Assembly: GCA_012845835.1 (NCBI GenBank)
Contig: JABAKD010000017.1
Span: 982,001-1,046,000 of the forward strand
Direction of reading: 5' to 3'
Length of the DNA stretch: 64,000 nt
Source: Undaria pinnatifida
Taxonomy: Eukaryota > Sar > Phaeophyceae > Laminariales > Alariaceae
In this document: positions 53,501 to 54,248 of the stretch, piece by piece
How positions within the stretch are numbered: position 1 is the first letter of the stretch
How the letters are laid out: the number at the start of each line of letters is the position of its first letter
Notes under the pieces: model-generated
Seen by the model: only the letters and a program-made list of their open reading frames with translations
The model's database searches: none
What the model was told of the DNA's origin: nothing
Program-made: the position numbers and the translations under genes

Positions 53501-54248
53501 GAAAACAAAACAGTTACACAGCAACGCACCGGCTTGGAACCCAGCTTGTTCCACGGCACGCTGAGATGGAACAGACCCACGTGGCCCCACTTCACGTCGA
53601 CAGGGATGTCCAGGCCCTCTGATAACGCCTCGGGAACCAGCTGGAGACCCCGAAGCAGAATCTGCGAGCACGGGCACGAAAGCAGAAGGCGACCCCGACC
53701 TTTCAAACGGCCGTTGCCGATCACACCCTCTCGCTGGTTGCGGCATATAAATGAAGTAATTCGATGATGCCATCCACATGCAAGAAAGTGCGAACAAGGC
53801 GCTAAAGTCCGCCTCACAAGCGGGTTCTTGGTAGGATACAGCACTAAACCTTCACGCGACTCGCCGAACACCTCACGGCGCTTCACGCCTGCTGCAAGCA
53901 ACGTTCGCCTGGTTGGTGAAAGCTTGACGTGGTCCATCCCGGCATTTTAGGGATGCGAGGGTCTATACCATATGACTACGGCCATGTGCAATATGAGTAC
54001 CCCCCCCCTCCCGCCTGCCCTCTCTCGTCGCTCCCCCTCCTGTCTCCCCTCCTCTGGCCTCTCCCCCCCCCCCCCCCCCGCCCCCCCCCCCCTCCCCCTC
54101 CCCCGCCCCCCCCCTCCCCAAAAATAAGTGTGTTAATAGTCACCTCTCCCTTCCATGCCGACAGCCTTAGGTTGTCAGCGTCCAAGCCTTTCACGTATCG
54201 GCCGAAGCGGTCCACCAGCATGCGAGATAAGTACCCCTTCAACACCAT
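129..54248 (-). CDS. VPS13: VPS13-family bridge-like lipid-transfer protein, N-terminal ~4,690 residues (35 exons; continues past left edge)
   Basis: Spliced gene read from 54248 leftwards. VPS13 proteins form a long hydrophobic groove that moves phospholipids between organelles at membrane contact sites. Seen here: a chorein N-terminus with a true ATG (residues 1-80), the conserved NIHIRYED motif (about 162), KLVT (about 230), the HRP-x-S...KAWW signature (about 435), then repeated units with the family pattern of strand pairs, a short helix and a P-x-x-x-L-P strand. Exon phases match across almost every junction, which supports the joins. Inserted loops are rich in Gly/Ser/Ala/Asp. An FYVE-type zinc finger sits near residues 4054-4125. 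The C-terminal part (VAB, ATG2_C and PH-like regions in the family) lies outside the window. The junctions of exons 8/9, 17/18 and 33/34 and the left end of exon 35 are the least certain. Confidence 0.88.
799..1489 (-). other. Intron 34
   Basis: Non-coding between exons 34 and 35. Holds a GGGTC-rich dispersed repeat at 913-1050; nothing else recognised. Confidence 0.6.
913..1050. repeat. GGGTC-rich dispersed repeat, copy 1
   Basis: CAGGGCTTTTCATGGGTCAC followed by repeated GGGTCGGGTC blocks separated by CTTTTCAAAACCCG. Same order at 10348 and 48152. Confidence 0.65.
1490..1690 (-). CDS. VPS13: VPS13 exon 34
   Basis: [16 protein letters not shown], a Gly/Ser loop, then [15 protein letters not shown] and KDLKCQ, matching the W-x-(L/I)-x-(L/V)...M and (I/L)-D-P-(V/I)-x-L-x-(L/V) strands. 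Acceptor gtgtag|ATT at 1690, or cgcag|CTG at 1669 in the same phase. Donor TGTCAG|GTGACT. Confidence 0.8.
1981..2456 (-). mobile_element. Poly-C-ended interspersed repeat, family A, copy 1
   Basis: Read on the minus strand it ends ATGCATGAAATGAGTAC followed by C16. Related copies lie at 25587, 38456 and 53795. They share internal segments such as CGGAGACAGCAATGGGGATA, GCACACTACGTGATATCA and CTTGTGAGGCGGAC (plus strand). No coding capacity; SINE-like length of ~430-480 bp. Confidence 0.7.
2607..2796. repeat. 94-bp perfect-register tandem duplication
   Basis: Two copies of TATGATAGA(A/G)GTACAGTACC...GGCAGGCTATTCGGA, differing at only a few positions, so recent. Confidence 0.9.
3300..4060. repeat. 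Three-copy ~300-bp tandem repeat
   Basis: Each copy has GTGTCGACCCGC-like, (GCT)n GGGGCGGA, ATACCGAACA, (GCA)n, and TTCATTGATACCTGGTATGA (3300-3470, 3625-3790, 3880-4050). Diverged. Confidence 0.75.
5574..5709 (-). CDS. VPS13: VPS13 exon 33
   Basis: [18 protein letters not shown] then [17 protein letters not shown]: a very clear A/N-P-x-V-(M/V)-L-P-E-D strand plus partner. Acceptor gaagcag|G (phase 2). The donor TAT|GTCAGG gives phase 0 with exon 34; CAG|GTCCCC at 5569 is an alternative if another exon lies between. Confidence 0.82.
6230..6850. repeat. ~400-bp tandem repeat with GGTGGGTGGG tracts
   Basis: AATCCACACA(C/A)ATTTCAAT, TTACTACCG(T/G)ACGT and CTGCTGCACTGC occur at about 6240-6300 and 6650-6710; an intermediate partial copy lies between. 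Confidence 0.7.
7089..7180. mobile_element. MITE with GTTAACCCCTT / AAGGGGTTAAC ends, copy 1
   Basis: About 92 bp; shares ACAACTGGAAACC, GTTTTGGG, ATTAGTATAGG and CTAAAGGGG with 59111-59201. Ends partly decayed. Confidence 0.65.
7557..7630. repeat. 18-bp tandem repeat GCGTCCAACACAATANTA (four units)
   Basis: Four units with one variable base pair each, 30 bp downstream (transcript sense) of exon 32. Confidence 0.9.
7654..7718 (-). CDS. VPS13: VPS13 exon 32 (65-bp helix exon)
   Basis: [12 protein letters not shown], a short amphipathic helix at the position of exon 10 in the earlier module. Acceptor ccgctttag|GGA; donor GAGGG|GTGAGT, phase 2, completed by exon 33. The call rests on phase agreement and module order. 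Confidence 0.6.
8113..8259 (-). CDS. VPS13: VPS13 exon 31
   Basis: [19 protein letters not shown] equals the family L-x-x-(L/I)-x-(V/I)-x-x-x-x-x-(L/I)-x-x-(L/I) strand/turn (compare exons 9, 17, 25), followed by poly-Pro/Ala. Acceptor gaacacag|GCC; donor GTTAAG|GTACGC, phase 0. Confidence 0.8.
8260..8983 (-). other. Intron 30
   Basis: 724 bp between exons 30 and 31 with no repeat or coding signal recognised. Confidence 0.5.
8984..9069 (-). CDS. VPS13: VPS13 exon 30 (86 bp)
   Basis: [18 protein letters not shown] is the family P-L-L-x-(F/V)-x-Y strand. Donor CAG|GTGCGT is strong and in phase 0 with exon 31. The acceptor gaaccag|CC is inferred from phase and has a weak pyrimidine tract, so the 5' end could differ. 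Confidence 0.7.
9236..9552. repeat. (CCCAA)n pentamer array, ~63 copies
   Basis: Almost pure CCCAA with one internal variant (CCCGACCCCA near 9385). Degenerate units continue to about 9720. Not the TTAGGG-type telomere repeat. Confidence 0.97.
10348..10535. repeat. GGGTC-rich dispersed repeat, copy 2
   Basis: CAGGGCTTTTTACGGGTCAT, GACCCGACCCGCGG, then GTCGGGTCGGGTCAGGAGG and TTTTCAAAACTCGCGGGTCG blocks. Confidence 0.65.
10617..10811 (-). CDS. VPS13: VPS13 exon 29
   Basis: [17 protein letters not shown] and IFPTIVSPG match the family (V/L)-x-A-x-(L/V)-G-S-(L/V)-x-(V/L)-x-D-L...F-P-x-(L/I)-(L/V)-S-P strand. Acceptor acggtag|GT (phase 1). Donor AGAG|GTGTGC or CACG|GTAGAG six bases earlier, both phase 1. 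Confidence 0.83.
10812..11796 (-). repeat. Intron 28 with CACCAACACCAAGAC-type arrays
   Basis: Plus-strand minisatellites of CAC/CAA/GAC triplets at 11050-11350 and 11590-11770. They give long His/Gln-type or Val/Leu/Gly-type frames on either strand with no family match, so they are not genes. Confidence 0.7.
11797..12121 (-). CDS. VPS13: VPS13 exon 28 (last FYVE cysteine pair, then new module)
   Basis: Acceptor cgcaacag|GTC. An Asn/Asp/Ala/Gly loop precedes [14 protein letters not shown], the C-terminal C-x2-C of an FYVE finger. Then [18 protein letters not shown] starts the next beta-groove module. Donor TCAG|GTGAGT, phase 1. Confidence 0.83.
12230..12306. mobile_element. Stowaway-like MITE copy 1 (77 bp)
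   Basis: Terminal inverted repeats CCACTCTGTCCGAAATATAA / TTATATTTCCCTCCAGAGTGG, flanked by TA on both sides (12228-12229, 12307-12308) as expected for Tc1/mariner-type insertion. Confidence 0.8.
12372..12448. mobile_element. Stowaway-like MITE copy 2 (77 bp)
   Basis: Same TIRs and TA flanks as the copy 66 bp away. The flanking TATTATATTACAG after each copy is also shared, so the pair probably arose by local duplication of a ~140-bp unit. Confidence 0.78.
13127..14405 (-). CDS. VPS13: VPS13 exon 27 (module end plus first six FYVE cysteines)
   Basis: Acceptor caattgcag|A restores frame. Gly/Ser loops, then [17 protein letters not shown] (module-closing element), an acidic/Pro linker and, at the end, CAAC, RHQC-AWC and C-RKC separated by 12 and 4 residues. 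Donor AATCAG|GTGTTG, phase 0; the last cysteine pair is in exon 28. Confidence 0.85.
14406..15161 (-). other. Intron 26
   Basis: A (GTT)n run at 14467-14512 lies about 60 bp before the exon 27 acceptor. The rest is unremarkable. Confidence 0.55.
15162..15390 (-). CDS. VPS13: VPS13 exon 26
   Basis: [17 protein letters not shown], then [17 protein letters not shown]: the A-P-x-(I/V)-V-L-P strand and its partner, equivalent to exons 11/18/33. Acceptor tttttacag|AC; donor GACGG|GTGAGC, phase 2. Confidence 0.84.
15391..15791 (-). other. Intron 25
   Basis: Holds an ACCAT/ACC-type low-complexity run at 15630-15760. Nothing else seen. Confidence 0.5.
15792..16289 (-). CDS. VPS13: VPS13 exon 25
   Basis: [19 protein letters not shown] is the family (L/V)-x-D-L-x-x-x-x-x strand. 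A loop and PVALAFRYV follow, then [18 protein letters not shown] and [11 protein letters not shown], equivalent to exon 17. Acceptor attctccag|GT (phase 1); donor ACCG|GTGAGA, phase 1. Confidence 0.85.
16505..17140. repeat. ~88-bp degenerate minisatellite with internal GATATCG palindromes
   Basis: About seven diverged copies of a unit containing TCGATATCG, CATTCGATATC, then TACCCTTACCG and ACCGCCTAACGATTAC. It fills intron 24 and runs to the exon 24 donor at about 17120. Each unit can form a small stem. Confidence 0.75.
17120..17213 (-). CDS. VPS13: VPS13 exon 24
   Basis: [17 protein letters not shown], then SLDLTVEA: the family L-N-K-E-x-(G/R)-R-x-L strand, in frame with [15 protein letters not shown] of exon 23. 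Acceptor gttggcag|ATC; donor AACG|GTAAGG (GGCG|GTAACG six bases earlier is an alternative in the same phase). Confidence 0.8.
17214..18502 (-). other. Intron 23
   Basis: Contains a short TA-rich run (17340-17370), a dispersed segment CTTGCGACACTCCC... (17700-17780, also near 48820) and a three-copy AGCTCCTCA repeat (17840-18240). Confidence 0.5.
17840..18240. repeat. Palindromic AGCTCCTCA family (three ~110-bp units)
   Basis: Units contain AGCTCCTCACATGAGGAGCT or a variant, ATCTCACCC, ACATGACTT, GACATTCG and GGACTAGTCCTAAAA. Single copies at 6950-7030, 9945-10100, 11400-11475 and (reverse) 48600-48775. Confidence 0.7.
18503..21017 (-). CDS. VPS13: VPS13 exon 23 (839 codons, largest exon)
   Basis: Acceptor ctaccgcag|C fits exon 22. 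Contains an Arg/Glu-rich start, Pro/Ala loops, [51 protein letters not shown], a Ser/Ala/Gly loop and [17 protein letters not shown] (family V-N-(F/W)-N-P-x-T-(V/I)-x-x-L). Ends [15 protein letters not shown]. Donor CTGGAG|GTATGC, phase 0. 2515 bp without a stop in this frame supports coding. Confidence 0.85.
21241..21333. mobile_element. MITE with 16-bp perfect inverted ends CATAGTAACCAGGACC
   Basis: 93 bp; ends CATAGTAACCAGGACC and GGTCCTGGTTACTATG. The internal ACAAAAACCTA is shared with 43605-43732. Confidence 0.75.
21558..21740 (-). mobile_element. Poly-C-ended interspersed repeat, family B, copy 1
   Basis: Minus strand ends ACAAATGAGTACGCCCCCC. The body has GAGACGGAGCATCGTTCCTA and TTGAGACACCTCTAACATGT on the plus strand, shared with 25958-26150 and 45556-45672. 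Confidence 0.65.
22380..22820. repeat. ~30-bp degenerate minisatellite GGGTGCGCCATACGGTGTTGTT
   Basis: About 14 diverged units of the type (G)GGTG(C/T)GNCAT(G/A)CGGTGTTGTT across intron 22. Gives long but meaningless frames. Confidence 0.75.
23300..24601 (-). CDS. VPS13: VPS13 exon 22 (434 codons)
   Basis: Acceptor gtgtggcag|A restores frame after exon 21. Long disordered stretch with Ala/Thr and Gly/Asp repeats, then [19 protein letters not shown], three near-identical Arg-Arg-x-Arg-x-x-(D/E)-F-x-x-A units, and [17 protein letters not shown], the family V-x-A-x-L-x-x-(L/M) strand. Donor CCAC|GTGAGC, phase 2. Confidence 0.8.
24602..25061 (-). other. Intron 21
   Basis: Purine-rich on the plus strand (24650-24700), i.e. 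pyrimidine-rich before the exon 22 acceptor. An A-rich stretch at 24940-25050. No other feature. Confidence 0.5.
25062..25516 (-). CDS. VPS13: VPS13 exon 21
   Basis: [13 protein letters not shown] follows LLWE as in other modules (L-L-x-x-N-(L/I)-x-x-P). Then a Gly/Ala loop, [16 protein letters not shown], another Gly/Ala/Val loop and SPLLTWRML. Acceptor attatcaag|GTC; donor CTCAG|GTTTGT, phase 2, agreeing with exon 22. Confidence 0.8.
25587..25955 (-). mobile_element. Poly-C-ended interspersed repeat, family A, copy 2
   Basis: Same family as 1981-2456, with the same end (plus: GTACTCATTTCATGCATAGC after a G tract). It is immediately followed by a family B copy. Confidence 0.7.
25958..26150 (-). 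mobile_element. Poly-C-ended interspersed repeat, family B, copy 2
   Basis: Contains CAAGACGGAGCACCGTCCCT and AATAGAGACACCTCCAGCTG; directly next to a family A copy. Confidence 0.65.
26569..26640 (-). pseudogene. Partial duplicate of VPS13 exon 20 in intron 20
   Basis: Encodes [18 protein letters not shown] followed by a donor GAG|GTAGGT, closely matching the last ~16 codons of exon 20 ([15 protein letters not shown]) and its donor in both protein and DNA. The upstream part differs, and the nearest acceptor (tttgtttag) is out of phase for exon 19. A relic or a rarely used alternative exon. Confidence 0.6.
27192..27323 (-). CDS. VPS13: VPS13 exon 20
   Basis: 44 codons ending [25 protein letters not shown], the module-closing element (compare L-P-x-L-x-L-x-L-S-x-x-x-x-x-L-L). 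Acceptor accctctag|GCG; donor TGGGAG|GTGAGG, phase 0. A diverged partial copy sits in the next intron near 26.6 kb. Confidence 0.83.
27717..28165. repeat. ~36-bp minisatellite carrying ACCAATGGGAGCA
   Basis: Roughly a dozen imperfect copies of GACCAATGGGAGCAAACCGC followed by CACACGAAAGATG. It occupies half of intron 19 (27324-28213). Many units carry a CCAAT pentamer. Confidence 0.85.
28214..28463 (-). CDS. VPS13: VPS13 exon 19
   Basis: Acceptor cgagcag|G completes an Arg codon. [14 protein letters not shown] is the family W-x-(V/L)-x-(L/V)-x-G-(L/M)-x-(L/I) strand. DDLTVE starts the P-(I/F)-D-L strand. Donor GTGGAG|GTGAGC, phase 0. Confidence 0.85.
28464..28948. repeat. Intron 18 with a 15-bp minisatellite (28795-28970)
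   Basis: CACCGCATCAAGCTT-type units (sense: GATGCGGTG...) repeat about 11 times and abut the exon 18 donor, whose sequence ACGAG|GTGCGGTG resembles the unit. The rest of the intron has a G-run at 28547-28560. Confidence 0.75.
28949..29067 (-). CDS. VPS13: VPS13 exon 18
   Basis: [16 protein letters not shown] followed by [12 protein letters not shown]: the A-P-x-(V/I)-x-(L/V)-P strand and the (L/I)-x-L-x-L-G-x-L strand. Acceptor ccaatcccag|GTT; donor ACGAG|GTGCGG, phase 2. A 15-bp minisatellite begins at this donor. Confidence 0.8.
29068..29961 (-). other. Intron 17 with duplicated segment
   Basis: 29360-29520 resembles 29900-30013, including ACCCACGGACACCAAGGCCC; the second copy covers the end of exon 17. 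No helix exon like exon 10 could be found here. Confidence 0.55.
29962..30111 (-). CDS. VPS13: VPS13 exon 17 (3' end uncertain)
   Basis: [20 protein letters not shown] and [12 protein letters not shown] match the family strand L-x-x-L-x-(V/I)-x-Y-x-x-x-(F/W)-L-x-x-(L/I)-x-(D/E)-(F/Y). The phase-0 donor AAG|GTGTGC at 29961 fits exon 18. An alternative donor AACG|GTGTGC at 30015 lies just at the edge of a repeat that recurs at about 29430-29520. Confidence 0.72.
30503..30676 (-). CDS. VPS13: VPS13 exon 16
   Basis: [16 protein letters not shown] equals the family V-x-A-x-L-x-(S/D)-L-x-(L/V)-x-D-L-T strand after [11 protein letters not shown] is the following strand. Acceptor cgagcag|GTG; donor GTGCAG|GTGCGT; phase 0 both sides. 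Confidence 0.83.
30720..31030. repeat. TTGGTTGG / GGTGGGTGGG low-complexity tract
   Basis: Imperfect TGGT and GGTG repeats that occupy most of intron 15 (30677-31253) and end about 45 bp before the exon 16 acceptor. Confidence 0.75.
31254..33139 (-). CDS. VPS13: VPS13 exon 15 (629-codon exon, mostly low-complexity loops)
   Basis: Very long exon. Ser/Thr/Ala-rich N-terminal part, a His/Arg/Ser and Glu-rich stretch, [48 protein letters not shown] (family N-P-E-T-(V/I)-x-x-L strand) and [16 protein letters not shown] (family (V/L)-x-x-(L/V)-x-L-x-L-N-K-E strand). Gly-rich loops lie between. Acceptor ttcgcag|AG; donor TCG|GTGAGG. The length of 1886 bp keeps frame on both sides. Confidence 0.85.
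33140..35910 (-). other. Intron 14 (2.8 kb)
   Basis: Holds a hairpin minisatellite (33305-33515), a solo TIR-family end (34485-34565), an ~85-93-bp tandem pair (34770-34935), a 51-bp tandem duplication GAGAGAGCGGCCGAGAGAGC (35540-35635) and a CAGCAC run (35680-35720). No exon found. Confidence 0.55.
33305..33515. repeat. ~55-bp minisatellite with CATGGGTGCCGGCACC hairpin
   Basis: Four units ACATACAAGGGCTCCACATG+GGTGCCGGCACC; the last ends in the palindrome CATGGGTGCCGGCACCCATG followed by CTTCGGATAG. A related hairpin with CCCATGCTTCGGGTAG is at 51045-51100. Confidence 0.85.
35911..36037 (-). CDS. VPS13: VPS13 exon 14
   Basis: [18 protein letters not shown] is the family L-P-x-L-x-x-x-(L/V)-S-x-x-x-(Y/L)-x-x-(L/I) element that closes a module. 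Acceptor ccgctgcag|ATC; donor AACG|GTGGGT, phase 1, completed by AG of exon 15. Confidence 0.83.
36130..36400. repeat. CACCAACACCAACATCA low-complexity array in intron 13
   Basis: Plus-strand CAC/CAA/CAT triplet array within intron 13 (36038-36482). Not coding. Confidence 0.65.
36483..36599 (-). CDS. VPS13: VPS13 exon 13
   Basis: 39 codons; [18 protein letters not shown] corresponds to the family (I/L)-(L/V)-E-P-x-D-(L/I)-x-(L/V) strand. Acceptor follows a run of T (tttttttaag|GTG). Donor GTCAAG|GTACGT is near-perfect. Phase 0 on both sides. Confidence 0.82.
36600..37153 (-). other. Intron 12
   Basis: A GCTGCTGCT-rich stretch at 36755-36830. Nothing else recognised. Confidence 0.45.
37154..37468 (-). 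CDS. VPS13: VPS13 exon 12
   Basis: [15 protein letters not shown] is the family L-x-L-D-L-G-x-(L/I) strand. A 70-residue Gly/Ser loop follows, then [10 protein letters not shown], the next strand. Acceptor gtgacag|GAC chosen because it restores phase 0 with exon 11; a CCCAA array ends about 16 bp upstream of it. Donor GTGCAG|GTGTGG. Confidence 0.87.
37469..38346 (-). other. Intron 11
   Basis: Starts (in genomic order) with the GGGTT array at 37485-37557. The remaining ~790 bp shows no repeat or exon signal. Confidence 0.5.
37485..37557. repeat. (GGGTT)n array, ~14 copies
   Basis: Same pentamer as 9236-9552 on the other strand. In the transcript it reads (AACCC)n and ends 16 bp before the exon 12 acceptor. 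Confidence 0.95.
38347..38397 (-). CDS. VPS13: VPS13 exon 11 (51-bp exon)
   Basis: Only 17 codons: [17 protein letters not shown], the family (D/N)-(I/V)-x-A-P-x-(I/L)-x-(V/I)-P strand. Acceptor gagcgcag|GTG; donor CTCAAG|GTGAGC, phase 0. It is short enough that gene finders would probably skip it. Confidence 0.8.
38456..38930 (-). mobile_element. Poly-C-ended interspersed repeat, family A, copy 3
   Basis: Lies in intron 10 (38398-39254), just upstream of exon 11 in transcript order. Same internal blocks as the other copies; the terminal motif is altered to GACTCGATATTCATG. A truncated family B end follows at 38958-39035. Confidence 0.7.
39255..39383 (-). CDS. VPS13: VPS13 exon 10 (helix between strands)
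   Basis: 43-residue helix exon containing [20 protein letters not shown]13 modules have a helix here, between the Y-N strand and the P-x-x-x-x-P strand. Acceptor ggaatttag|GTG; donor TTCGAG|GTGGGT, phase 0 on both sides. Confidence 0.78.
39384..39845 (-). other. Intron 9
   Basis: Pyrimidine-rich on the plus strand near 39690-39840. A short imperfect duplication (CACGCATGTCCCAAG-like and CCAGCATACTCGCCACC-like motifs at 39355-39390 and 39505-39560). No exon. Confidence 0.45.
39846..40127 (-). CDS. VPS13: VPS13 exon 9
   Basis: Acceptor tttccag|[15 protein letters not shown], then an Ala/Ser-rich loop, then [17 protein letters not shown]. The last segment equals the family V-x-L-x-P-L-x-(I/V)-V-Y-N strand. 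Donor GACCAG|GTAAGG, phase 0. Confidence 0.85.
40173..40510. repeat. (CAT)n trinucleotide tract in intron 8
   Basis: About 330 bp of CAT/CAC/CGT triplets on the plus strand, ending some 45 bp upstream of the exon 9 acceptor. All long frames through it are artefacts. Confidence 0.9.
40709..40973 (-). CDS. VPS13: VPS13 exon 8 (first strands of second module)
   Basis: Acceptor tttcccag|G completes an Arg codon. [17 protein letters not shown] and [16 protein letters not shown] match the family strand pair after the acidic linker. The donor choice is uncertain: ATAG|GTGAGG is the stronger site, but GAG|GTGGTG (used here) keeps phase 0 with exon 9. Confidence 0.8.
42707..43256. mobile_element. ~550-bp element with GTGGTCCCTCT...GTGCCGG inverted ends
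   Basis: Left AGTGGTCCCTCTATAGTGCC; right (reverse complement) AGTGGTCCCTCTTTTGTGCC. Subterminal TAGTGCCGGT-type motifs recur in both halves. The centre (42930-43050) carries a SINE-body fragment. No coding region. Confidence 0.65.
43605..43732. mobile_element. Related MITE with inverted ends (AATATTACGGGGGACC...)
   Basis: Inverted blocks TATTACGGGGGACC...AATAGGACC and GGTCCTATT...GTCCTCCGTAATA around a core with ACAAAAACCTACATATT. Confidence 0.7.
44164..44858 (-). CDS. VPS13: VPS13 exon 7 (KAWW signature and helical linker)
   Basis: [16 protein letters not shown] closes the first sheet. [17 protein letters not shown] is the family R-P-x-x-x-(V/I)-x-x-x-P-x-x-W-W signature. Long helices follow (about 110 residues, with [17 protein letters not shown]), then an acidic/Gly linker. 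Acceptor catcgccag|GTC; donor AACAG|GTGTGG, phase 2. Confidence 0.92.
44859..46053 (-). other. Intron 6
   Basis: Contains a poly-C-ended repeat in minus orientation relative to the others (45556-45672) and a (CAC)n run (45888-45940) about 115 bp before the exon 6 donor. Nothing else recognised. Confidence 0.5.
45556..45672 (+). mobile_element. Poly-C-ended interspersed repeat, family B, copy 3
   Basis: Plus-strand orientation; ends AACAAATGAGTACGCCCTCC followed by a C run at 45661-45670. Confidence 0.65.
46054..46570 (-). CDS. VPS13: VPS13 exon 6
   Basis: First base completes AG|T (phase 2). [17 protein letters not shown] is the family K-L-V-x-L-x-x-L-x-x-Y-W strand. A Pro/Ala/Asp-rich loop of about 90 residues precedes [16 protein letters not shown] and [10 protein letters not shown], the following strands. 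Donor GAT|GTGAGT, phase 0. Confidence 0.87.
46571..47042 (-). other. Intron 5
   Basis: C/T-rich on the plus strand, hence purine-rich in the transcript. No feature. Confidence 0.4.
47043..47239 (-). CDS. VPS13: VPS13 exon 5 (NIHIRYED motif)
   Basis: Begins [15 protein letters not shown], the most diagnostic VPS13 motif. After an acidic/Gly loop come [18 protein letters not shown], the next strand pair. Acceptor tcaaag|ATT; donor AACAG|GTCAGA, phase 2, completed by the first base of exon 6. Confidence 0.92.
47240..47962 (-). other. Intron 4
   Basis: G/A-rich 47280-47470; a short AGCTGTGAGAGTGCGATA repeat fragment near 47626-47690. No exon. Confidence 0.45.
47963..48096 (-). CDS. VPS13: VPS13 exon 4
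   Basis: Acceptor cccaag|GT completes a Gly codon with exon 3 (phase 1). Encodes a basic helix and [14 protein letters not shown], equivalent to the F-x-x-K-L-x-x-K-I-x-D-N-L-Q helix/strand that precedes NIHIRYED in all VPS13 proteins. Donor CAG|GTGACG, phase 0. Confidence 0.88.
48152..48370. repeat. GGGTC-rich dispersed repeat, copy 3
   Basis: CAGGGCTATTCACGGGTCAC to GACCCGATCCGACCCGTGAG. The start and end segments are roughly inverted, suggesting a foldback element. Confidence 0.65.
49137..50430. repeat. Composite repeat block (CAGCTGTGAGATCGA family plus tandem ~180- and ~292-bp units)
   Basis: Starts ACACTCCAGCTGTGAGATCG, then CATCTTTGCAAGCTGTGTGTG and GGTCGGCGACTCCCCTTG. Then units with GCGGAAACTAT...CTGACAGCTGTGG and GGTGAGGGGAGGGCGGAG repeat with variation, followed by two copies of a GTGGTGCTAGGTCTAGGCGA unit (49756, 50047). 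Confidence 0.7.
50852..50957 (-). CDS. VPS13: VPS13 exon 3
   Basis: Acceptor cacgcag|GTC; reads [18 protein letters not shown], then a charged helix [14 protein letters not shown]. In the family the strand after P-V is followed by exactly such a basic/acidic helix. Donor CGGG|GTGAGC, phase 1, which fits exon 4. Confidence 0.85.
50958..53529 (-). other. Intron 2 (2.6 kb)
   Basis: Contains a GC hairpin CATGGGCGCCGGCATTTGCC (51058-51095), GTGGTGGTGG and GCTGCTGCT runs (51925-51955, 52217-52240), a C-run (52782-52802) and repeat fragments near 53030-53110. No exon found. Confidence 0.5.
53530..53661 (-). CDS. VPS13: VPS13 exon 2 (chorein N domain)
   Basis: Acceptor tgctcgcag|ATT; begins [20 protein letters not shown] and continues through [10 protein letters not shown]. 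The join to exon 1 gives [12 protein letters not shown], the expected G(Q/E)-V-x-L-x-N-L-x-L strand of the family, followed by the glycine turn, the W-NLG motif and the P-V strand. Donor CCG|GTGCGT, phase 0. Confidence 0.88.
53662..54143 (-). other. Intron 1
   Basis: Almost filled by one poly-C-ended interspersed repeat (about 53795-54000) and its flanking C/G tract (54000-54120). Confidence 0.6.
53795..54000 (+). mobile_element. Poly-C-ended interspersed repeat, family A, copy 4 (truncated, opposite orientation)
   Basis: Plus-strand copy ending AATATGAGTACCCCCCCC at 53990-54008, carrying the CGCCTCACAAGCGGGTTC and GACTCGCCGAACACCTCACG blocks. Inside intron 1. Confidence 0.7.
54144..54248 (-). 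CDS. VPS13: VPS13 exon 1 (start codon, chorein N-terminus)
   Basis: Starts at a real ATG and reads [19 protein letters not shown], matching the family pattern of a hydrophobic start, then L..F...YV..L....L.L..W.GE. This amphipathic cap lies at the membrane-facing end of the bridge. The donor follows WKGE as GAG|GTGACT, phase 0. Continuing the frame past the donor runs into a poly-Gly artefact of the C/G tract, so the exon stops here. Confidence 0.85.
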
